A stretch of DNA of 64,000 nt. It comes from Silene latifolia (taxonomy: Eukaryota > Streptophyta > Magnoliopsida > Caryophyllales > Caryophyllaceae). Positions 34,973 through 45,958 of the stretch are shown here, in pieces (positions within the stretch are counted from its first letter, which is position 1; every line of letters starts with the position of its first letter). The notes under the pieces are model-generated. The model was given only the letters and a program-made list of their open reading frames with translations. It was not told the DNA's origin and ran no database searches. The DNA is taken from contig NC_133535.1 of NCBI RefSeq assembly GCF_048544455.1, forward strand, positions 82,956,120 to 83,020,119, in the 5' to 3' direction. A program made the position numbers and the translations under genes.

Positions 34973-36690
34973 CCCATTCAACATTAATCTAAGAGGGTTT
35001 GGGATAGGAGTATTGCTCATTTCCCCTGAAGGTGAGCATACACCACTCTCTGTCAAACTCGACTTCGAGGTGACAAATAACGTAGCAGAATACGAAGCTT
35101 ACCTCATCGTGCTACAAGCGGCAGTAGGTTTAGGCATCAAGAATCTTCGAGTTCACGAAGATTCATCCTTGATCATAATCTAAATTACGGGATCTTGAAA
35201 AATTCGAAGTGAAAGTCTAGCACCCTATCAGGCCAGGATAGACCAAGTTGCCCAATTCTTCGATCAAGTGACTTATCTACACCTACCTCGAGAAGAAAAT
35301 CAGTTTGCAGACGCTCTTGCAAAACTTGCATCTCTAAGTAACATGCCAGACAATATGGTAGAAATGCCTTTATGCATCGAACGACGGTCAGAACCAGCCT
35401 ATGTGCACCAAATCACAGATGAAGAAGAAAACCCAGGGGAACCTTGGTTTCGAGCCATTCTAAACTTCAAGCTCAATGGCACCTATCCGCCGGATATGGA
35501 TAAGAGAGGACAACGTGCTATACGCTTACTCGCCTCTCAATACGTCCTTATGCAAGGAGAATTGTATAAAAGAACACCTCTTGGTGTAGTCTTGCGTTGC
35601 CTTGATCATTCACAGGCACAGAAAGTGATGGAAGAAGTCCATGATGGAGAATGTGGCCCTCACATGAGTGGACCAATGATGGTAAAGAAAATCACGCGCC
35701 TGGGATATTACTGGACCACAATGGAATCCGATTGCATCAAGTATGTCAGACATTGCCATAACTGCCAAATCTTCGGGAATGTGCAACACGTCCCTCCTTC
35801 ACTACTCTACACCATGACATCTCCTTGGCCATTTTATGCTTGGGGAATCGACATCATCGGGAATATCACCCCAGCTGGAACAGGAGGTCACTGTTTCATT
35901 TTGGTGGCTATCGACTATTTCCTAAATGGGTAGAAGCAGCATCCTACACTAGTCTCACAGCCAAGAACGTGGCAAAGTTCATACAAACCAATATCATCTG
36001 TCGATATGGTTGCCCACATGAGATCATCAGTGACAATTGGTAAAATTTCCAGGCTGAGCTGAACAATTGCTAGCCAAGTACAAAATCAAACACCACCATT
36101 CCTCGCCATACAGACCACAAACTAATGGCGCAGTGGAGGCAGCCAACAAGAATGTTGTCACAATCCTCAAGAAAATGATCGATAATTATCGAGATTGGCC
36201 AAGAAAGATACCATTCGCCTTATGGGGATATCGCACATCCGTTAGGATGCCCACTGGGGCTACTCCTTTCTATTTGACTTACAGCATGGAAGCTGTGCAA
36301 CCAGTTGAACTAGAAATCCCATCCTTACGCATTCTACTCGAAAGTCAAATTCCAGAAGCCGATTGGAAGAAAGATAGATATGAAGAACTCATCCTCTTGG
36401 ATGAACGAAGATTGCGCGTATTGCATAATGTGCAAACATATCAGGCACGTATCAAACGAGCCTTCAACAAAAGGGTTAAGCCTAGAAACATCAAAGAAGG
36501 AGATTTAGTCCTTAAATCAGTTAGAGCTCTTCTACCTATCGATCCACGAGGAAAGTTCAAACCCAACTGGGCCGGACCGTTCTTGGTCAAGTCCATACTC
36601 CCGGGGGGTGCGGTTAGAATCACAGATCTAGATGGAAACGAATTTGTTAACACAACTAACCTCGACCAACTAAAACGATATTATGCCTAG
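34973..36690 (+). pseudogene. pol: Tat 1 pol: RNase H end and integrase
   Basis: Pol resumes with GFGIGVLLISPEG and NNVAEYEAYLIVL of the Tat RNase H, passes a stop (about 35181) and reaches the ADALAKLASL end. Integrase follows with a zinc end (His pair near EVHDGECGPHMSG, then CHNCQIFG). The catalytic Asp is in AWGIDIIG, the second Asp in EIISDN and the Glu in NGAVEAANK. A frameshift near 35930 and two stops near 36042 and 36070 break it. The last 207 codons are open to the stop at 36690 and include the C-terminal DNA-binding-like region (GDLVLKSV, GKFKPNWAGPFLVKSI). About 200 residues between the two pol halves are missing because of the E-linked deletion. Confidence 0.85.
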
Positions 36691-37240
36691 AATAGGACAA
36701 AAAACGCGCCACGCGTAACACCCACGTGCCGCTCATGCGACACGAAATAAAAACGGCCTCTGGCCCGCTGAAATAAAGCTCATGTCACCTTACTCTTGCA
36801 TTTTGACAATTCGTCATCCTCATATCATAAAATTAATCGAATTGTGTTTTAGGAGTAAGTAAGGCTCATGCTCAATTTCTAGTTCACTACGAGCTCTTGC
36901 TTAGAACAATTATTCTTTTACATTTACTCGAACTACGCGCAAGGGTTTGATTTTATTTTTAAAATGAATACGTAGGCAATCCTTCACAGGATACAACCCA
37001 TTGTTTTAAATGTAAATAGAAGGACATTTGCATTTGCATTTGAAATTCGACAGAATAATAAAAGGGAAATCACAATAGTTTCATAACTAATTACTCTTTA
37101 ATTCATTTTTCGTCCATAAAAAATAATAATACGCCACATAATATAAAAATGCTAAATAATAATAATAATAATTAGGCTAGGATTCTAAAAACCCTACCAT
37201 CTATTACAAATAATAATAATAAATAATACTACGACTTAGG
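36691..37240. other. Spacer between Tat 1 pol and the antisense genes
   Basis: This 550-bp stretch lies between the convergent stop codons of integrase (plus strand) and the DUF7745-like gene (minus strand). It is AT-rich, with an ataataata-type run near 37150-37230. I see no gene. Confidence 0.6.
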
Positions 37241-38738
37241 TTATTCTTCCATCTTTCCCTTGCCTTTGTCATTTTTATCGTATTTTTTATCTCGACCACG
37301 AGCCGGGCGCTCCTGTGCTATCTCGGACCTAATCACCAAAGGTCTCTCTCGCGGTCTAGCTTTACCATTTCGATCAACTACCATCTCTACAGCAGGAGAA
37401 GTCTTCGGTTTCTTCGACGGATGAACAAGTCGGAATCCGGCTTCTTCCTCCCCCTCAGTCAAATGTTTCTGGTTCTCCTTTGCTACCCCACGGATCTTGT
37501 AGTCAACAGGCTCACGCTTCCTCAATTTCTCGCGCTCCTGGGGAGTGGTAGCCTTCCTCCACTGCAAATAGGAATCTGATACCCACAATGAACTAACAGA
37601 GGAATGTAGGAACCACATGTTTCTCTGAGCCAATTTGAGGGCCCACTCTCTACGACTCTCGGCAGTATATGCCACTGCAGTATGTGGAACAATATCAAGC
37701 TTGGGAAACTTCTTTTTAAGGCCCACCTGCCTCATCAGTCTCTCCGGGAAGATGCATACCATGAATTCCAAGCCAAGAATGCGTACCGATCGAGTAGGAT
37801 CTAAAGATGACACTCCAGTAACTGACTTGAGATGCCACCATGGTACAACCCATTTGATCAGGGGACCACCTTCATTCTTCAACTTGTTCTCTCAATAGTT
37901 GCAAACTCGAGTAAAGTCAACCATATAGAGTCTGGTCCTCATCGCAATCGACCAAGGCTGGGGGCTCGATCAACCGCATACGCTAAATGAGCCAAACCTA
38001 CCAAAGACGGGAATCAGTATCCAACCAAAAAAAAAAAAGAGAAAACACAAAAACGAAAAAAGAAAAAAGAAAAAAACGGTTGATATTGTACATGAAGGTT
38101 CTTACCTGCAAAATGATGGGACTTCCCAAATAAGGAAGCTCCTGGTTGGCTTTCCTATTATCCAGCCCCAAAATGATCTCTCCTGGGCACAGACAAGCTG
38201 GGCTCCTGCGCAGCTCCATTTGCTCAATCAAGCTCAAGTAACGAGTATCCCCTCTCATTTCCTTATCAACATGCCTTTGGAGGACATAACCATGCAGTAG
38301 GCAAAACCCGAATGCCATACGCCTCGCCACATAAGAGATAGAAGGGTCTTCTCTGTTTATAAATCGGTCAATAAAATCGAGCATACGGACTCCTTTTGAG
38401 GTTACAAGATGGTCAACCTCATCTTTAGTCAGTCCAAGCAAATCTCTAAACTTGTTTTTGTACCCTTGAGAGCTAGAGGGTATAGCAGGCATATTTTCTG
38501 GGTCCCATCCTCCAATTGCAGCAATTTCCTCAGGAAAAGGGCAGATATCGCCTCCGGGGAAGGCAAACACGTGGAAATTAGGGTTCCAATATTCGAGACA
38601 AGCATCCAAGAATGGTTTTACAACCTTCACCAATTTTAGACTCCAGATGGACCCCAAATTGAAAGAACCCATATCATGCTTCTTGACGTTTGTAAATTCG
38701 TTTGTCCAATCTTTGAGACGATTTTCCAAGGCATCCAT
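37241..38738 (-). pseudogene. Tat 1 antisense extra gene a (DUF7745-like), two exons
   Basis: Exon 1 (38106-38738) runs from ATG (MDALENRLKDWTNEF) for 211 intact codons to a clean donor (CAG|GTAAG). The wording (FLDACLEYWNPNFHVFAF, DICPFPEEIAAIGG, LGSPIILQ) resembles the plant transposable-element-associated family DUF7745; that is a memory-based call. The intron ends at TTTGGTAG and exon 2 spans 37241-37997. Exon 2 opens in frame (VWLI) but meets a TAG, then shifts frame. It has a TGA (CNY*ENK, probably Trp originally) and an intact C-terminus rich in Lys, Arg and Glu, ending at 37241. The end is basic and may be nuclear. Role unknown. It lies antisense between pol and the 3' LTR. Confidence 0.65.
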
Positions 38739-38830
38739 GATTTGTAAATTTTTCTATATAATAAGAGAGTTTTATATAATAGACGGAAGAAGGACGGAAG
38801 AATTATGTGAATAAAAGCTCCCTCAACGTC

Positions 38831-38840
38831 TATATTTATA
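38831..38840 (-). promoter_or_regulatory. TATA box of antisense gene a
   Basis: The minus strand reads TATAAATATA about 93 bp upstream of the ATG at 38738. A paired-hairpin motif block (38890-38945), the same as in the Tat LTR promoter, begins about 50 bp further upstream. Confidence 0.65.
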
Positions 38841-39595
38841 TTAAAAGTTGTTTCCTAAAATCCGTCAGAACTGGCGAATTGGGGAAATGGTGCAGCACCT
38901 ACTGCGCCTCTTTGAAGGGTCGCAGCTCGTGCTGCGCCTCTTCCTCAGAGGGTTTATGTGATTTTTCCACGTTGGATCTTTCCTAATTCCTCTTGATATA
39001 ATTTCCTATTCCTAATAGGCTATTATTCTGGTAATTCCGTCAAATTACCATATTTTATGTTTCCTAATTTTCCGGGCACACTTTTCGAAGACGAAATCGA
39101 TATTTTCGTCAAATAAGCACACTTACCCATTTTATTTTATTTTCTTTTTTTGGGGGAATCATTTCATTCCCGTTTCACATTTCATTTCAAACTTATACGT
39201 TTTTTTTCGTTTTTTTAGGGGTAGCCCTCCTTAACGTCCGGTCATTTTTTCAAATTTTCGCTCATTTCTGGGCAAGTTCTTTTTTAGGTCTTTTCTTTGT
39301 TTTGCGCTAGTTTAAGCCATTTGTACAATATGTGTTCTATGTGCAGTTTCTATGTAAAATTCGGCAGCGTGACGGCGTAAACCGTCATCTACCAAACCTG
39401 TTCAAAGCTAACCTGCAGGAACGAACATACAACCCGGCAGCAAAGGCACTCAGGCCGTCATATATACAACCAAAATGTTATATGTACATCAAACTGGGGG
39501 TCTTGCCCAAAACAAGTCCAAAATGAAGTCCTAAATGTACAAAATGCGTACAGTACAGCGGATGACAACAACAGAAGCAACAAAAACAAAGACAC

Positions 39596-41964
39596 CTACT
39601 CCTGGTCGCCACCTCGCTCGGTGACCCTGGTCTCGAGAGCGGCAATCTCGGCGTCTCGAACCTCCAACTCCCTCAGCAGGTGAGCTGTCTCCTCCTGGGA
39701 CTGCGCTAACTCACGCGCCAGGTCGCGCTCCCACTGCAAATGACAAAGAAATGCCTCATTTCAATCATTTCAAATAGAGAAAACTACAAAAATTCAAAAT
39801 AAAGTAAAACAAAAGGTTCATACCTGTCGTCCTCCACTACCAGCAAGTGCCTCAATGGCAGTAGCCCGTAGCCGGTTGGCCACCCTCCGCAATGCCACGT
39901 GCCGAGACAGCGCCACCTGCATTTCAATAAACAAAGGTTTTCAATAAGATGGACAAATGTATTCTTATACAACAACAAAAGCCAACTGAATTGGGAACTT
40001 ACCCTCCTGACCAAGTGCTGCCACTCCTCTAGGCCAGCATCTGTCACCGCCTCGCCAAAGTCGCGGAGCTCGGAGATTGTCGTCATCCCCGCTGCGTCGG
40101 TATACTCGAGGGTCTCGGGGTACGCTGGGGGCTCGACGCCCGCCTCCTCAACCTCCTGAAAATTCAAATGAAGTCTTTATTTGATGATCATTAATCATTT
40201 TATCAAGTCAACTCAAATAGGGAAAATGAAGCACTTACCACGACCGGCCAGTACGCCAGCCTCCGGCGAAATAAACGCGGAGTACTTCTCACCAGGAAGA
40301 AGAAGAGCATCGCCACCGACGTCTGCCAGGTTAGCCTCCCTCTCAGCGTCAGAAGGCTCCCTAAACATCGTCCGAGGAGGATCGATGGGAACCGTGAAAG
40401 CATCACGTGAGCACTGACGAGTCAAGCGCTCGGCCAGATACCAGACTGGACCTATCGGTGTCCTTAACAGCAACCGACTCGAGCTCCTAAGTCGAAGGAC
40501 CTCAACCACAAAAGGAGGGGCGTCAAGGTAGTCCACCCAAGGACTGAGCACCCACTAAGACAAGCAAACAAGAGGTCATTCTTATGATCGCTTCTAAAAG
40601 AAGTAATGAATAAACAAATGAAGGAAAAGTGATTCAAAAGTACTTACGTCACTCAGCTTCAGGGCATTCACTCCCCGTCGACAGACATCGTAAGAAGAGC
40701 GCTGACTCTTCTTACGACACATCACCCAATCCCTAATAATGGGATAAGCTCTCGGCCCAGGCTCCGTCCTCTTGGGCGCGAAGCCCGGAAAGTAGGAGTA
40801 CACCCACGCCTGTAAAACAAGATAATCGATGACCATCTTTCACTATTTGATAAGAAGAAGAAATGATCTTTCATAATACGAAATGAAGGTTCATACCTCC
40901 AACAGCAGTCCAGGACCGACAGTAGCAGGAGGAAGTCCCCTTCTCCAGCAGCTCAGAACGAACCATGGCCCTCATATAGCGAGTGAGGACCGCAAAGCCA
41001 GGAGTGACCCAGTCCCAATGACCTAGGCCACTCAGGTCAGAAAGGAAGGGAATAAGCTTCGTCGACAGTCTCTCCCCCTTGTCTCCAAGATAGAATGAAG
41101 ACAAGAACCACCAGAGCCACAAACGAGCCCTCTGCTCCACAGTACAAGGAGGAGGAGCCACCTCCCTCCCATCTATCGTCACCACCGTCGGGGTCTTACC
41201 TACAAAGTAATCCCTGACGTAGGAACTCGGCACTAACCCGGGAACCGTAGCAGCACTCGCCGCCAGGTTCCAGCCGATCAGCCTCCTGGCCTCGGCTGAG
41301 TCCACCCTCATGGCCGTCGACGGCCACACCACAGCCTCCACTCCACACGGCAGACCAGAAATCATGCCGTAGTCCTCCAACGTGACCCCGACCTCTCCAA
41401 AAGGCATGTGAAAGGTCGAGGTCGTGTTCCTGTACCGATCAAGGAAAGCTCGAATCAGGCAAAGGTTAGCCCGAAGCTTCCTTCCCTTGATCTCCCTCCA
41501 CGCTCCCTCTACGCTCCAACCAAAGCTCTGAAAGCTCCAAGCTCGATGATGGCCTGCTCCTCCTCCGACAGTCTCCCGTAAGCCTCCATCATCGTCGTGT
41601 AAACAGGAAAGGACCTCATGTTCCCAGCCTCCTATATCGGTTCGACGCAAAGCTATCTTTAGCTCGAAGTGAAAGAGAAATGAAATGGCAAATAAATAAG
41701 TAAAGAAAGATGGTGAGAGAGTGACGAGTTCATGATTTACCAAACTCTTCACCGTCCTATAAGACAGGTGACTCTCCACTGCCCAAATGAGATGTCGACC
41801 ATCCCATTTCTAAGCCCACTGAGGTGCCCTCGCTAGCTGGTGACCGCTCGCCCGACGTTGGCCCGCCTCGGGGCCTCCTCCTCAGAGGCCTTCTCCTCGG
41901 CAGCCTGCTCAGCAAATGCCTCCTCGAAAGTAAGAGAAGGGTCGAAGTCAGTATCCACGTCCAT
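39596..41964 (-). pseudogene. Tat 1 antisense extra gene b (plant mobile domain, PMD), multi-exon
   Basis: I trace coding exons at 41741-41964 (ATG 41962-41964, MDVDTDFDPSLTFEE), 40897-41631, 40648-40809, 40239-40554, 40003-40155, 39824-39916 and 39596-39733. Nearly all have GT/AG borders, and a 5' UTR exon ends at 42569. The second coding exon holds the plant mobile domain (PF10536-like): FHMPFGEVGVTLEDYGMISGL, LWLWWFLSSFYLGDKG, then the junction to AWVYSYFPGF. The last exons form a coiled coil (ELAQSQEETAHLLRELEV). Breaks are a TAG and shift near the end of exon 1, an 11-bp tandem duplication and a 1-nt shift in exon 2, and a phase mismatch between the fourth and fifth coding exons. PMD proteins occur in host silencing factors and in transposable elements; the role here is unknown. 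Confidence 0.75.
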
Positions 41965-41996
41965 GGGAGCCCTCCCTGACGTAGAAGCCACGTCAC

Positions 41997-43644
41997 CTGC
42001 AAAATTAGAGTAGATTAGGCCGCGTCAAGTGACGGCGAGCCTCAGTCAAAGTGTTTTCAAGCCTTTCAAGCTCCGAAAATAGCGGGTTTGAGTCGAAATT
42101 TGATTTATGCTAAATTTTAAATTTTAAATTCGAGCCTAGTCATGGGTTTGAGTCGAAATTTCGGCAGCATTTCGTTATAACGGCGATTATGCCCTAGAAA
42201 AGTGTCCTGAAAAAGCCGTCCCGAATAAAAAATCCGAGATGGTAGGAAGTTTACCCATCACACAAGGATTCCAAATACCAAATTTCAACCCAAATGGGCA
42301 TTCCTAAAGCCATTTTCGAAGCAATTTACGAAACAACTGAGAAACCGTCTCAATTCTACTCAAATGCTCAATACTCAATGAAAATTCGAAAAGAACACAT
42401 GGTTATGTTCCTTATACTACCAATTATCCATTTCTAGTGTCAATTTCACAAGGCAAATTCGTTTGGGGAAAAAGCCCCAAATTTTCGAGTTATTAGGATT
42501 GAAAACCCTAATTTTCTCGGCTCAAATTAAGCAAAATGCGGATGTTTAAGCAAGAATAAGACACATACCTCAATTAGTCATAATAAATGCAAGATTTTGA
42601 TCAAATTTTGGCGGAATGTCGACGGAATTTGAGAGAGTTTTAGAGATTTTTTGTGTTTTATGAATAAGGAATAAACACGGGTTCTATCGAGTTTTTACTC
42701 AGACATGGACGAACCCAGGAAAAGACGCAGTAGGTGCTGCGCCTTTTCCAAGAGTCGCAGCTTTTGCTGCGCCTCTTCCTCTGCTTCCCTCCAATTCGAT
42801 TTTCAAAAATTCGTTACAAGTTCATTATTCATGGGCCCATCTTTGGTGCGCCACTTCTCCAACACCATATATCGTATATTTGGTCCATTTGATGTTTATT
42901 CTTCGTCCGGACCCATATTTTCGAGCTGACTGTGAATTATCGCAGTACTTTATCAAGACTTCGCTTGCAACAACGAGCAGGTTTTATCCGACGGTGTTTC
43001 GACACGCCTCAACTATTTCCCAGCGAGAGTTCCTAACAGCCGATTGTACCTCTTAAGATATGGAGTTCGCTTGAGAGCGACGCGAGCAGATTCCTCCAGC
43101 AGTTTCTACCGACGTCCTGCTGCCTTCAATGTTATGCTACGTTTTGTTCCTTCCAGATGTTCTCATACCAAATACCTCGTAGGTTCCCAAACTACCTATT
43201 TTCTCACACTTAGCCTTCACCGATAGGATCGCACTCCTTCAAAATCGCTTTTTCCCGGGTTCATACGCCCAAAACCTTAGTTACCCTTTGGCCACCTTCA
43301 CGCCGATGTTTTCCTTTAGGGTCCCACTCCCCTAGCATAACCTTTATATATCCTTTAGGTCCTAACCTTAGCTCTTACGCTTACCCTTAGCTCCTACGCG
43401 CCTCCGGAAGCATCTCGAGAAAGAAGTCTCGTGTATGATCTCTTTTTATGGCTGGAGAGCTTCCTTACGTAGTCTAATGAACTTTAAACGAACCTCCCCA
43501 GAAGTTGTCAGACTCTAAAATGTTCCCGACGACAGGTCCTTGGCTCAGACCCCTTGAGCCGCCTCGCGTCGCCATAGTCGTCAGGTTGTTATCTTCGATT
43601 GACCTGATGTCTATACTTTGACTTTCGCCTTGTCCAAGCCTCAG
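41997..43644. other. Upstream region of gene b and 3' internal end of Tat 1
   Basis: It includes the first intron and the 5' UTR exon of gene b (donor GAG|GTATG at 42569) and the paired-hairpin block at 42723-42780. About 900 bp of plus-strand leader-like DNA follows up to the PPT. No canonical TATA box for gene b is visible; a TTTATTC-type sequence near 42670 could be a degraded one. Open frames here are not credible. Confidence 0.5.
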
Positions 43645-43659
43645 TCAAAGTGGGGGCTC
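43645..43659 (+). other. Polypurine tract of Tat 1
   Basis: CAAAGTGGGGGCTC lies directly before the 3' LTR start TGTAGATACC at 43660. It would prime plus-strand DNA synthesis. Confidence 0.8.
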
Positions 43660-44496
43660 TGTAGATACCTCATTTCTGCACCTCCCGCAAGCCACCCGGT
43701 GATGATTGGGCCGCATGTTTGGTACGCGGAATGATTTATGACTATTCGTAAGTTTATCGTCAAGTGATAGCTCAAATACTTGTGTCTACCCCTTGGTCGT
43801 CATCTACGCGCCATTACGGTCGTTTTGACAGTAATTAGAGTTCATTTGGAGTCCGGGTCAAAAACTGTCTTCATTTTCTAATAAACCGTTTAAAATGCCG
43901 AGTCGGAATGTTCTGGAATATTCCGGATATTTCTATTCAAAAATTTTAATCTTTTAATCTTTTGGCAAAATATAACCCGACATTATATTTTAAATAATAA
44001 GGAAGTTGAGATCTACCGCAATTCCATAACAGAAACGCGAAAAATCTTTCTTCCGCAGGAGGAAACTCCTGGGGAAAGGACGCAGCACCTACTGCGCCTC
44101 TTCCAAGAGCCGCAGTGGCTGTTGCGTCTCTTCCCCAGCACATTTCTGCGTATTTTAAGATCTTTTCGAGATTTGTTTCCAAAGTTTTACCGAAACCCCA
44201 ATTCCTCCGTGTGATTAGTATAAATAGGGACCTTCGTTCCTCATATTTCTCACGCGAGTCTCCGCCCTTCGACCGTGCTCTTTGCTTATTGGCGTCTGCG
44301 TGCTTGAATTTTCGACCACGTAAGCTCGGATCCTTCTGAGTACCAGCCTCGTTTTGCATGACCGACCAATTTGACCAACTCCACTCAATCAACTTAATCA
44401 ATTTAATTTAATTCCTCTTACGAGGGCACTTTCGTCATACACTCGAGTCGAGCAATCACTAATCGTTAACTTAGTCCTCGTTTCGTCAAACATGTA
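43660..44496 (+). mobile_element. Tat 1 3' LTR, cut by element D
   Basis: It aligns with 14738 onward. A paired-hairpin block lies at 44079-44135 and TATAAATA at 44219-44226. It is cut after catgta at 44496, at the point where the other copies continue agtctgagg. The antisense 151-codon open frame at 43946-44401 is not conserved in the other LTR copies. Confidence 0.9.
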
Positions 44497-45721
44497 TGTA
44501 ACACCCCCATACTCCAAGTGCCTTACCAGGACCCCTTGAGCCATGAAAGTGCTACCATCTCGGTTACCCGAGGCAATGATAATCAAATGACAATGAAGAA
44601 GCATAATTTAAATAACAATATAACTTAGTGATTACATGATCAAAACCAAAACTGTGAAACTGATACACAAGGTTCTCAGACGGTCTATTGCTAAAACTAT
44701 TAAGGCTATAAAACATCGTCTGACACAGCGGAAGACTTCTAACTGCCACGTGATGACTCATCCCAACTATCCCATACGCGTCATATCATACCTGCTCAAT
44801 AACTGCTCACCACCCCCGAATGGATCACCACAGTTTTTAAAACATTTAAACGGAGTCAGTACTAATTACACAAAAACAATGCCACAATGAAACAAGTACA
44901 CAAACAGTTCAAACAACTCAACACAACCCCAGTCTCCATCTCCAATCTCCACAACACTGACTACACACTAAAGTGTGTAGCCCTGCCAGAGTACCCATCG
45001 CAACAGGTTACTCCTCGCCGCCAGTGGGGGACCGCAACCGTTCCCACCTAAGCCTCGCTCATCTCCATCGAGCGATAAACCCATGTTCATTAATGTGCAC
45101 ATCCCTCCTGTGGCGGGTTCCACAGGAGGCGAATCAAGGGCGTGAAGCCACTCCCGCAAGTGACTCCACTCAGCCAGGGACGCACCCCGAAGAACACAAA
45201 TAGATACAACAACAATCAACGACAATAAACAACAACCGTCAAAAACACCAGCAGTATACTTTAACAATAATCACAACCGTCTGAATCCAGCAACAATACG
45301 AAATCACAACCGCCTGAATCAATCAACAATCACCACACATTATGTAATTAATACTGAGTAGGGAAACCCTACCTGAAATAAGCCATCACCAAGATCATCA
45401 CAATCAGCTAATCATAATCATTCTTCAACGAAATCACCTCCTATAGACACACAATCATATAATCACCATCTACTACAACAATACTCCCCAACACCCCCAA
45501 ATTAACCAATTAGGATTTTAAAGAAACTCAATGAAACACTACATAAATTATACAAGGAACTTACCCTGACACGACGATCACAACGGTGTAAAGAATAAGA
45601 TGATCCGACCAACCAAGCCTTGGGATTTGCCACTAATGCGATGAATGCGAAGAACGTAACTTTCAATCTTCTCTAGAAAGGTTTTAGGATGATAAAAGTG
45701 TTTAAGAAAAGTGACGGAACC

Positions 45722-45729
45722 TTTTTATA
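45722..45729 (-). promoter_or_regulatory. TATA box of the D LTR
   Basis: The minus strand reads TTAATATAAAAAGG. The palindrome cluster lies immediately upstream. Confidence 0.6.
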
Positions 45730-45780
45730 TTAATCCCGCATTAGTAACAAAACCCGTCAAAATAAACCCGTAAAAACACT

Positions 45781-45933
45781 TACTCGATCGAGTAACTAAC
45801 GTACTCGATCGAGTGCCCCTTACTCGATCGAGTACCAAGGCTACTCGATCGAGTACCCTACAGGCAGAATACTGTTTCTTAAATCAAAACATGCTTACTC
45901 GACAGAGTAAGCCCCACTCGATAGAGTACCCAA
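45781..45933. repeat. ACTCGATCGAGT palindrome cluster in the D LTR
   Basis: Four perfect copies of the 12-bp palindrome and two degenerate ones (actcgacagagt, actcgatagagt) sit within 153 bp, mostly preceded by T and followed by A. Confidence 0.95.
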
Positions 45934-45958
45934 AGACTCATAAAACCGTAGTATTACA

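Larger units (their letters stand above)
14738..44496 (+). mobile_element. Tat-lineage Ty3/gypsy element 1, carrying nested insertions
   Basis: The LTRs start TGTAGATACC at 14738 and 43660. Gag, protease, RT and integrase on the plus strand are followed by two antisense genes and a PPT. RT and integrase wording (VDFRDLNKASPKDDFPLPH, YVDDMIVKS) and antisense extra genes fit the Tat lineage. It is inserted in element G. It is interrupted by a candidate Helitron, a Cassandra solo LTR and copia E. Its 3' LTR is broken at 44496 by element D. Over the first 220 bp the two LTRs differ at about 13 positions by eye, so the insertion is old. Confidence 0.85.
44497..45958 (-). mobile_element. Element D 3' LTR (1462 bp)
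   Basis: The first 700 bp from the left align with 50629-51328. A cluster of ACTCGATCGAGT palindromes lies at 45781-45933. TATAAAAA (minus strand) lies at 45722-45729, about 52 bp downstream of the cluster. The open frame at 44636-44890 recurs in the other LTR only because the LTRs are copies. Confidence 0.85.

Noticed and set aside
43946..44401. A 151-codon antisense open frame in the Tat 3' LTR
   Set aside because: The corresponding regions of the other two LTR copies give shorter or different frames, so it is a chance frame.
44636..44890. An 84-codon open frame present in both D LTRs (also 50760-51014)
   Set aside because: It recurs only because the LTRs are copies. Many differences change the amino acid, and the frame is antisense to the element.
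45781..45933. CRISPR-like array of regularly repeated short palindromes
   Set aside because: Spacers are irregular and short, the repeats are 12 bp, and the context is a plant LTR.
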